The notes beneath the pieces are model-generated. The model worked only from the letters and a program-made list of their open reading frames with translations, was not told where the DNA came from and did not search any database. This document shows positions 53,471 through 64,000 of a stretch of DNA of 64,000 nucleotides, piece after piece. Every line of letters starts with the position of its first letter. Position 1 is the stretch's first letter. The position numbers and the translations under genes were made by a program. Source of the DNA: Coniochaeta sp. PMI_546 (taxonomy: Eukaryota; Ascomycota; Sordariomycetes; Coniochaetales; Coniochaetaceae); NCBI GenBank assembly GCA_021432605.1, contig MU271144.1, positions 3,530,606 to 3,594,605 on the forward strand. Reading direction: 5' to 3'.

Positions 53471-55211
53471 ATGGGGGTGACGCTAAAGACGGAGTCCGGA
53501 TCGATCTCTCCAACGCGAGCCGTGATTGGGGCCGTCTTCGACTTGGTTGCCGCTCACTGGATTCTTGTTGCTGTGTCTCTTTTCGTCACCAGGGCATTGT
53601 ATAAGCGATATGCATCCCCTCTCCGCAAGTACCCAGGGCCATTTCTCGCGTCCTTCTCAAGGTTGTGGAAAGTCATCTCGACAGCATCAGGCCGCACGCA
53701 CCTCGAGCACATCGAGCTGCACCGCAAGTATGGGCCCGTAGTCCGCATTGCACCCAACGAGGTTTCTATAGCTTCGCCCGAGGCAGCGCGTATGCTATTG
53801 AGCGCCGGAAAAGGCTTCCACAAGACCGATTTTTATGGTGTTTTTCCACCTCCAGAGAACCCTGATATCTTCACCGAGACTCGCGAGGATGTTCATGCTC
53901 AGAAGAAGCGCGTGGCCAATGTTCCCTACAGCATGGCTGCTATGCAACAGCTGAGCCCCTTTATCAACGACACGATCGAGCTGTTCATGCGGAAAATAGA
54001 CGAGCACAGGGCCGCAAACGTTGGTAGCGGCCCCAAGGGGAAGGTATTCGACCTCGGAGCCTACCTGCACTACTTCGCCTTTGACGTGCTCGGCGAGGTG
54101 GCCTTCAGCAGGAGCTTTGGTTTCCTTGCCGAGGGTCGGGACGTCGACAACGCCATCAAGACTATCGACCAGTCGCAAGCTTATAACGGCATAGTTGGTC
54201 AGATTCCCGAAGTCGATTTCCTGCTCCGGAGGAATCCTGTCCGCAAATTCATCCCGGCCCTGAGCACACAGAATGCGCTGATCACGCGCATGGCTCTCGA
54301 AGAGATGGCCAACCGACGGCCGTTCGACAAGGAGAACGCTGGCCTTCTGCGCTCGGGCGACGGCAGACGAGACTTGATGGCCAGTTTGATACAAGGGCAT
54401 CTCAAGAACCCAGAACGCTTTGGCGAGGGAGACGTCTTTGCGGTCGCGCATGGTGCCATGTATGTCACACTCTCCTCCCTGCTTTCGTCTCTTTAACTTG
54501 CACCTGTGCTAACCAGAGCTGTCTAGTTTCGCTGGTTCCGATTCAACCGCGTCTACTATGCAATCATTCTTCTGGCACGTCTTATCCGACAAGAAGGTCT
54601 ACAATAAACTGAATGCCGAGCTCGATCAAGCCGTTCACGACGGAACAATCCCGGCCAGCTGCAATCTGTCATGGAACGAATCGCAAGCCCTGCCATATTT
54701 CCAAGCCTGTCTTCGCGAGGCGATGCGCGTGCGACCTGCCGTTGGGCTGAACATCACTCGCCTGGCCCCGAAAGAGGGAGCCGAGCTGGATGGGCACTTC
54801 TTCCCTGCCGGCACGCGCATTGCCGCCAACGGCTGGGTGCTGCACCGTGACCGCAAAACATTCGGCGAGGACGCCGACTCCTTCAGGCCTGAAAGATGGC
54901 TGGAGGACGAGGAGCGGGCCAGGGTCATGGACAGATACATGTTCCAGGTATGTAAAATCAGCTTCTCATCTGATGATCAAAGGGAACCGCTAAGAAATGC
55001 GCATGCTGACACACCCAACTTGCAGTTTGGCGGTGGTAGCCATGTCTGTATCGGCCGCAACCTTGCGCTGCTGGAAATCAACAAAGTGATCCCCCGTCTC
55101 ATACGCGACTACCGCTTTGAGCTGGCGCACCCCGATCGAGAGCTGAAGGCTTTTGCAACATTCTTCGTCGTCCAGGAAGGCTTGGAGGTGTATGTAGAAA
55201 AGAAGCAATGA
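53471..55211 (+). CDS. cytochrome P450 monooxygenase
   Basis: Three exons, 53471..54459, 54527..54947 and 55026..55211, encode 531 aa; introns GTATGT..CTAG (67 nt) and GTATGT..GCAG (78 nt). An N-terminal anchor (AHWILVAVSLFVTRALYK) is followed by a Pro-rich hinge (KYPGPFLASFSRLW). Splicing completes the I-helix motif IFAGSDSTAST (about 330), then K-helix CLREAMR (ExxR), PERF-like FRPERW and the heme loop FGGGSHVCIGRNLA with the axial Cys. It is a class II ER enzyme served by a P450 reductase. Similarity of the N-terminal third to the pisatin demethylase/benzoate-hydroxylase group of fungal P450s is my impression. No biosynthetic partner gene is adjacent. Confidence 0.93.
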
Positions 55212-55748
55212 AAGGACGCAAAGGAGCGAGATCCTCTGAAACCACCATCTTGTTTTGTATGATGCGCGGCATATATCCTTTGTTGAGTGTATGACGGCCT
55301 CCTGGCGCTGGTATAAGAGCTCAGCGTTGCGACGTAGGCTCTTTCTGATAGTTAGCATCATCTATCAGCGGGAAATGTAAAGTCCTAATCTTCCACAACG
55401 TCGTCCAGGTATTCTGTGGTTCTCAGAACGCCGCCGTTCAAGACTATGATCGTGATCGGCCTTCAGACTGTTGCTCTGGCAAGTTTCAGTTTTCACGTCG
55501 TTGCGAGGCGACACCAGTACCGGACGAATGGGCTGTCGCAGTTCATCGTCTGGCCCATGTCGCCTCACTCAAGATGGGCAGCATCTCTCGGAATACCGTA
55601 GAGGAGCATGCAAACACGGTCCAAATGTAGGCATTCCTAGTCTATATCTAGATGTCCATTTTCCCGCCAGAACTCCAGACTCCACCTATGCGAGTTGCCC
55701 AATGGCGGCGTTGTTCTCCATCCATGCAAGCCAATCGCCTGTCCTACA
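55212..55748. other. intergenic, convergent 3' ends
   Basis: About 540 nt between the P450 and CIC1 genes, which converge. Nothing recognised. Confidence 0.5.
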
Positions 55749-57009
55749 TCACTCGTCAAGGGCCTTCTTAGCCGCCCTCTTCTGCTTCTTCAACCTCTCC
55801 TTGCGCTCCGCAATCTCTTTATCTAGCTTGTCGTCATTGCTCTCAGGTACCTTTGCCTTCTTGGCGGCACGTGTCTTTCCCTTCAATCCATCAGCCGCCT
55901 CTTCTTCGGCCTCAGCATCCAGAGACTTCCTCTTCTTTCCGACGTTAGGCCTCTCCGACTTGGAGCCGTCGATGGCCTTGGGTGTGTCCTCTCCGTCAGC
56001 AACAACATGGGCGTCGTCGACCCAAAGTTCACTAGTCTGCCACAGTGGCAGGGCCGCCGTCTCGGGACCTTTGAGGTACAAGCTGCGCACATTGTCCCAC
56101 TTTTGCGGCACGAAGCGGTCAACAAGGAGGGCCGCGACAGTCTCGATGTTTGCGGCCAGGTGCTCGGCTGGCCAGCCTGCGTAGCCGACCTTGACCGCGG
56201 TGTTGGTGGACGGGCTGAGATGGACCAGAGCGGCTCCTATGGCCTTCTGGATTTCAGTGACGATCTCAGACACGGGCCTGGCATTGACGTTCTCTGCCGG
56301 GTCTCGCTTCTCCTTCTTGCCTTGGGGCCGAGCTACACGTTTGCCATCGACGCGCTCTCGGGAGGCCATCAGCACAACTGGGACGGGTCTCTTGGCGGTG
56401 GACTTGAAGAATGTCTTCCCAAGGACTTTGGGCAGTTGATTGATGATCCTGTCATCGGCAAGGAAGATCTCGTGGTCGTTGAAGAGCTTTCGCTGAGCGT
56501 CGTATGCCTTGAACTTGGCCTTCAGGTGTGTGATGTCGATGACACGAGTGATCTGTTTCCTAAGCTCCTCAGGGAACTCTTCTGAGGCCACCATGTTCTT
56601 GTAGGCTCGCTGGGGGTCGGCGGTAATGATGCAGATGGTGGACTCGGCATCTGCATTGAGGGAATGTGGGAGCGGGATCTTGGCCGGTTGGAGACGAGCA
56701 GAATCTTTGATATGGCGTTTCGTAGTGAGAGTAAGCCAGATGGGTGTCTCGGCCTGGGGCTCTTCCGGGTCGGCTAGCAGATTCTTTTTGGCAGCATCGT
56801 CCTGGGAGTTGGCTGCCTTTTTGATATGGGCCAGCAGGGCCTTGGAGGCCTTGAGGATCTAGTCAAGCGGAAGGGACATCGGTCAGCATGGGAAGCGAAA
56901 TAACGGCAGCATACACAAAAGACACATGAACGAAAGGACATACCTGCTCCGGATCTACAAGAGAGCTCGGGACATCTGATCCCTTTGTTAGGCTTGCCGT
57001 CTTCGCCAT
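55749..57009 (-). CDS. CIC1: ribosomal L1-domain ribosome-biogenesis protein (Cic1/Utp30 type)
   Basis: Two exons on the minus strand, 57009..56944 and 56858..55749, give 391 aa; the 85-nt intron has a GTATGT donor, TTGACTAG end and CTGAC-type branch. Exon 1 encodes MAKTASLTKGSDVPSSLVDP. The ribosomal L1 fold covers about residues 25-280: IWLTLTTKRHIKDSARLQPA, ICIITADPQRAYKN, ITRVIDITHLKAKFKAYDAQ, LADDRIINQLPKVLGKTFF, then HLSPSTNTAVKVGYAGW. A Lys/Glu-rich nuclear tail (KKRKSLDAEAEEEAADGLKG, ending KKQKRAAKKALDE) follows. In yeast, Cic1 (Nsa3, 376 aa) binds ITS2 in pre-60S particles and Utp30 (274 aa) acts in pre-40S; length and tail favour Cic1. It lies divergent to YPK1. Confidence 0.85.
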
Positions 57010-58078
57010 GGTGAGTATTGGCGTCCTGTTGCAGTTGGAAAGCTTGTACGTATGGCGGGACCGAAGCCTCGAGGTGCAAAAAAGTTCATTTGCTCTGAAT
57101 TTTCTAGATAAAGTGGACCGTGCGCATTTCTGGATAAGAGATAAGAAGATACGCCGGTATTTTTCCGGTACCTTAACTGGATTCCATTGTGGCAGATCCA
57201 ACGTGCAACATATCACGTGATATAATTCTGTCTTGACAAGAACATGTTGATTAAGGTACCTAAGGAAATCTTGGTCAAATCAAGGTACCTTCCCCTCTGT
57301 CTCGTACTGGCATAGGCAATTTGCAATACCGTGTTTCGTAACCTTCGTGTCTAAGCCTCAAATTCGAATGAATGACAAAGCTGATAGGGTCATGTCGACA
57401 CAGCCGCACGGCTCTTCCTGATCATTTTGGCCGAACTACACTAGAGGCAAACTCGCTTTGCCAATTAGAAATTGGTCGCAGCAAACAGTCCGCAACCGTA
57501 ACTTAACCTGACAGAGTGGCGGCGGGCGGGGCTGTGGATCCGCATCGTTCAGTTTGAACCCCTCATTTTCCCCTGAGGTGCATCTTCGTAATGTCTCGAC
57601 CTGGCCTGCCAGTGCCAGCTGGGGAAGGGACAGAGCCCGGTAATCCCGCCATTGACGCATGTATCACATGTATCGCTCTGGCTGAGTTACAGGTGCAAAG
57701 ATACTTATCGAGTCCCCTTTAGCCCAAGAATACCTTACCGTAACATCATCGATCCTGAACGCAGCAGCGCCCAGTGGCCGAAAGCCAACAACCTGGAACC
57801 TTCCCAAACCAGAGTGCAACCACAACCGCACCCTGCTTGCAAACCATCCACCATTGACTGCACTCTCTTCAACGACCGACTTCCGCCGCCTCAAACCATC
57901 CATCGGAAAGTCACATCAAATCGCCGTTCACGCTTGTCCTCAACCACCTCAATTCTTCCTACCTTACCCTTCCTACAACCCAACCCTCGACCTACATTTT
58001 TAGCCTTCTGTCTCTAGTGATATCGCTACCGCCCGCCTACATTCTCCTCACCTTGTCGGCGGTGAAGTCGTTTTCGAT
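57010..58078. other. divergent CIC1/YPK1 promoter region
   Basis: About 1.07 kb. It holds three GGTACC words (57167, 57255, 57284), a TATCACGTGATA palindrome (separate entry) and, before YPK1, a long AC/CT-rich leader (about 57760-58070). No gene or repeat was recognised. Confidence 0.5.
57211..57222. promoter_or_regulatory. Cbf1-like palindrome TATCACGTGATA
   Basis: A perfect 12-nt palindrome containing TCACGTGA, the half-site arrangement bound by the bHLH factor Cbf1 in yeasts. It lies about 200 nt upstream of CIC1. Binding is inferred from the motif. Confidence 0.45.
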
Positions 58079-60299
58079 ATGTCCGGCATGTCGTGGAAAC
58101 TCACCAAGAGTTCGTACTCTCCACACAATCTACCTTGGCCTCCATACGGCGACTGACAGTCTGCTCCAGAATTGAAGGAAACCCATTTGGGCCCTCTAAC
58201 AAGTACCTTCTCCCGCTCTACGTCGACCTCTACAATCACAGACAAGGATGAGAAGAACCAGCCAGCCGCGACTTCCGGAACGTCTACACCAACTCCAACA
58301 AACGAAAACACTATAGGTACGTTGCATCTCTATGGGTGGAGTTGAGGATAGGTTGGCTATGAGACCTGCTAGGCTGTTGCTAACTGCTGCCCTCATCGGC
58401 TGCAGCTGCTTCAGAGGCTCTGACACAGGCCCCCGTCATCAAAACGCCGAAGCCCGGCATCCTCGTCGTCACCCTCCACGAAGGCCAAGGATTCTCCCTC
58501 CCGGAGCAGCATCGCAATGCCTTCAGCCAACAACACTCGGGCAGCTCCATGTCGACGGGAAACGCCCTCGGAGCTGCCAACTCTGTCCGCCCCGGCTCGC
58601 GATCATCTTCCTCGTTTATCAATGGTGCTGCCAGGCCACAGACATCATCTGGCGGATTTACTGGAATCCCTACCAACCATGGCCGTATCTCGACAAAGTA
58701 CATGCCCTACGCTTTGCTCGATTTCGACAAGGTCCAGGTCTTTGTGAACTCGGTGGAGGGCACGCCGGAGAACCCACTGTGGGCTGGCTCCAACACCCAG
58801 TACAAGTTTGACGTGTCGAGAGTGACGGAACTTGTCGTTCATCTCTATATCCGCAACCCGACCGCGCCACCCGGCTCCGGAAGAAGCCAAGACATTTTCC
58901 TTGGCGTTGTGCGGATAAACCCGAGATTCGAGGAGCGTCAACAGTTCGTCGAAGATCCCAAGGCAAGCAAGAAGGAGCGCGAGAAGGCAGCAGCCGAATT
59001 CGCAAACCGGGAGCGCACCCTTGGCATGGTCGGCGAGCAGTGGGTGGATGTGCAATACGGCACCGGCAAGCTCAAGATCGGTGTCGAATACGTTGAGAAC
59101 CGAGCAGGCAAGCTGAAGATTGAGGATTTCGAACTGCTCAAGGTGGTAGGCAAGGGCAGCTTCGGCAAGGTGATGCAAGTGCGGAAGAAGGATACGAGCC
59201 GGATTTATGCGCTCAAGACGATCCGCAAAGCGCACATCATCTCGCGGTCCGAAGTAGCACACACGCTTGCTGAGCGGTCGGTGCTGGCACAGATTAACAA
59301 TCCGTTCATCGTGCCGCTCAAGTTCACCTTCCAAAGCCCCGAAAAGCTTTACTTCGTGCTCGCTTTCGTCAATGGAGGCGAGTTGTTCCACCACTTACAG
59401 AAGGAGCAGCGGTTCGACGTCAACCGCAGTCGATTCTACACCGCCGAGCTCCTGTGTGCCCTCGAGTGCTTGCACGGGTTCAACGTCATTTACCGTGATC
59501 TGAAGCCGGAGAACATTCTTCTGGATTACCAAGGGCACATTGCGCTTTGCGACTTCGGACTCTGCAAGCTAGACATGAAGGACGAGGACCGAACCAACAC
59601 ATTTTGCGGCACCCCTGAGTACCTGGCACCAGAGCTGCTTCTCGGCCAGGGCTACAACAAGACGGTCGACTGGTGGACGTTGGGAGTGTTGCTGTATGAG
59701 ATGTTGACGGGTTTGCCCCCGTTCTACGACGAAAACACCAACGAGATGTACCGCAAGATCCTTGGCGAGCCGCTACATTTTCCTGGACCCGAGGTCGTCC
59801 CCCCGGCAGCCAAGGATCTATTGACAAAGCTGTTGAACCGGGATCCGCAGCAGCGTCTTGGAGCTAACGGGTCGGCCGAGATCAAAGCCCACCCCTTCTT
59901 CCACGCGATCGACTGGCGGAAGCTGCTTCAGCGCAAATACGAGCCGGCCTTCAAGCCCAGCGTGGTAAGTTATTGCAGTCATTTCTCATCCAGCCCTCTT
60001 TGTCGGCAGTTTTTATTTTTTCCTTTCCTTCACACCTCTTCATGTTGAGTCTTTGACGACTCCTATATGACAATGTGCTAATCTTTCCCTAGGCCGATGC
60101 ACTCGATACAGCCAACTTCGACCCCGAGTTCACGTCGGAGCCACCACAAGACTCATACGTAGATGGACCGATGCTCTCGCAGACGATGCAAAACCAGTTC
60201 ACCGGCTTCAGCTACAACAGGCCGATCGCAGGGCTGGGTGATGCTGGAGGTAGTGTGAAGGACCCGTCGTTCGTCGGGAGTATTCAGGACCGCAGGTAA
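58079..60299 (+). CDS. YPK1: AGC-family protein kinase YPK1/YpkA
   Basis: Four exons, 58079..58109, 58170..58316, 58406..59964 and 60093..60299, encode 647 aa. Introns: 60 nt (GTTCGT..CCAG), 89 nt (GTACGT..GCAG), 128 nt (GTAAGT..CTAG). The N-terminal third holds a C2-like region (PGILVVTLHEGQGFSLPEQH, YMPYALLDFDKVQVFVNSVE). The kinase domain starts about residue 298 (FELLKVVGKGSFGKVMQV), with ALKTIRK, the YRDLKPENILLD catalytic loop (about 421), DFG, and activation loop TFCGTPEYLAPE (PDK1 target). After RRL the AGC tail ends with hydrophobic motif FTGFSYNRP (TORC2 target). Ypk1 links TORC2 and sphingolipid signals to membrane homeostasis and cell-wall integrity. All catalytic residues are present. 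Confidence 0.95.
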
Positions 60300-61510
60300 A
60301 TGGCGTTGTATCTGTAGCCTGTGCCGTGTGACGGGTTCAGCGTGTCGACCAACGGAGGCTGGATTGCCAGATGCAAATCGACATAGGTATGGCCCGGCGG
60401 CATCTCGGTTCACTTTACTCATACCGCAAGCATCCCCCGCAGATTTCTATCTGATGGACGGCTGGCAACCCAGTCTGTCCTGCTTCTCTTTCACGGCCTC
60501 TGGTGCACTCTGGAGTTTGGCATTGCTTCTTGGTGGTAAAGAGGAGAGGTTGTTCTTACTCGGTTCTTGAGTTTAGCTTGCGCATCCTTGAAGGACTTCT
60601 TTGTGCAGCACGCCAAAGAACGGATGTAAATAGACGCGCTGTCCAGCTCATCCCAAACATTCATAGCAAGGCAGGTAGACATGTTCCTGAATAAGCTGCC
60701 TCAATCTTGTGAAGTCTTGCTTGTTGGCAACTAATATACAGATCACACACGCTGCCCTTCTGCTTGCATTCCCTTGATCACAGTAAATCTATGGTTAGAT
60801 AGCTCACATATCCATGAGATATCCTTTCCAATGCGGTCGCAGCTCGTATAAAGCCTGGAGATCAGGACCTGAGTAAGCAGCAGCAGCACATTGCTTAACT
60901 CATGGGATGCGCTCAATTACGAACCAATTGTGTAAGAGAAGTGCATTAGTCGGGCAGATTGACTCTTTCTCCTGCCGCCTTAATAGCACGACCCTCCTTG
61001 ACCTTCCTGTGGTTTTTCGGGCAACAATCGTGTTGCTGTCTTTACTTTGTCCTACCGGTATTTACTAGTCCTGAACTCTGCAACAGGTAAGTCTCGGTGG
61101 CTATTCCTAACCAACCTGTCCATCATGTTGTTATCGAAGGTACCTCACATCATCCAAAATTATCACCCCACTTGCTCCAGAATAGCCGTGGGCGATGACG
61201 GAGACAAAATGGAGGGGCAGCTTTCGAATTGAAGCTGTTCTGGCCGTCAAGCTCTCCCGAGCCCCGAACCTTTCGACTCCAAGTGCCCCGCCAAAGCTTG
61301 CTACCTTCAACAACCCTCCCTCTACCACCAGTCTTATTGCTATTATCTAGCGCATGCTATCCGTAGCAACCTCATATTATAATCCCTAACCATCCACAGG
61401 CTTATAGTCCCTGCCTGTCTTGAGCCTTACTGCAATTCCTAAGAGCAGAGCGAGTCCGGCTGCTGACCTTAACGCAGCACCTCACTAACACACCACACAC
61501 CATCGCCAAA
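60300..61510. other. intergenic spacer before PGI1
   Basis: About 1.2 kb. It contains the YPK1 3' region and the PGI1 promoter, with one GGTACC at 61139. The PGI1 leader (61380-61510) is AC-rich and ends GCCAAA before the ATG, a strong start context. Confidence 0.5.
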
Positions 61511-63470
<1,960 letters not shown>

Positions 63471-64000
63471 ATCACACCAATGGTCGACAGGCGAACTATT
63501 CGCGATGAGATGGACGAGGAAGCCACGACCTAGCCGGTCATGTCGGTAATGGACTGTGATTAATGTGTGAACTTCACTAGACTAAGGTACCTTACCACTT
63601 CGTACACCTGCATATTGCAATGGAAATATTCTTGTACGGACCAACGGCCAGCCGAGCGTTTGGGGACTCCCAATTACCGCGGTCAGTTCTACAAATGCAT
63701 GAGTTCTTCTTCTGCAAGGGAATGAACATGAAAATGGGCTTACTGGCTTTCGTCTGTGAACTTCGTAAGCATCGGTACCTTGACGATACTGTCTTCAGCT
63801 GTATTGGGCACTCTTGAGCTGTCCACAGTTGCTCTAGCATTATGTCGATCTCGAGTATGATTCTCTGCAGCATTCACCCTCTTCAGCCACCATCCTTGGG
63901 TGAAGATACTGGGTTGACTTGGAATCCAGTTCTACCTCTGTGCCACCACGCGGAGACCTGGGTGTCAACTTGCTGTCTTTGTGTCTTGTTGGGATCACTC
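63471..64000. other. downstream spacer, window edge
   Basis: About 530 nt. Contains GGTACC at 63586 and 63774. A 93-codon minus-strand frame has no recognisable feature. Anything continuing past 64000 cannot be judged. Confidence 0.4.

Noticed and set aside
53187-53480. 97-codon frame before the P450
   Set aside because: Out of frame, overlaps the P450 start, no features; the P450 already has a complete membrane anchor.

Overview
The window looks like nuclear DNA of a filamentous ascomycete (Pezizomycotina, most likely Sordariomycetes). The signs are short spliceosomal introns (about 45-120 nt) with GTRNGT donors, CTRAC-type branch sites and YAG acceptors, intron-poor long genes, CT-rich 5' leaders, and families typical of these fungi: HET, NACHT-ankyrin, NmrA-like oxidoreductases, WSC/mucin-type wall proteins and an ABCC pump. 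No rRNA, CRISPR array or recognisable transposon, LTR or virus-like element was seen. Genes were assembled by reading frames across splice sites, so exon ends are predictions.

Left part (1-12 kb): a BTB/POZ protein, a two-exon DUF1349 protein on the minus strand, the RNA polymerase III factor BRF1, a small secreted basic protein with a dibasic site, and a Rei1-like C2H2 protein on the minus strand, separated by 1-1.4 kb spacers.

Middle part (12-40 kb), the accessory-looking region: a HET-domain protein, a P4-ATPase lipid flippase, tRNA-Glu(CUC), a secreted SGNH esterase (CE3-like), a GHKL/HSP90-fold ATPase of unknown role with a nuclear-type tail, an NmrA-like reductase, tRNA-Ser(AGA), an orphan secreted protein with ten cysteines, a NACHT-ankyrin STAND receptor, tRNA-Gly(GCC) with an 8-nt intron, and a full-length ABCC transporter. 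HET, GHKL and NACHT genes within 22 kb, interleaved with three solitary tRNA genes, form a possible non-self-recognition or defence neighbourhood. The GHKL ATPase is the most likely home of something undescribed.

Right part (40-64 kb): surface and secreted proteins (a single-pass membrane protein with a Ser/Thr-rich stalk, a GPI-type mucin with a 59-residue tandem duplication, an Ala-rich small secreted protein, and a modular cysteine-rich protein built from repeated exons with phase-1 introns at equivalent positions), an atypical SDR, a glycine-rich LEA-like protein, a conserved small mitochondrial-type protein and a three-exon cytochrome P450. These are followed by housekeeping genes: the ribosome-biogenesis L1-domain protein CIC1, the AGC kinase YPK1 and glucose-6-phosphate isomerase. 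The housekeeping ends and accessory middle suggest a chromosome-arm segment with an inserted or fast-evolving block.
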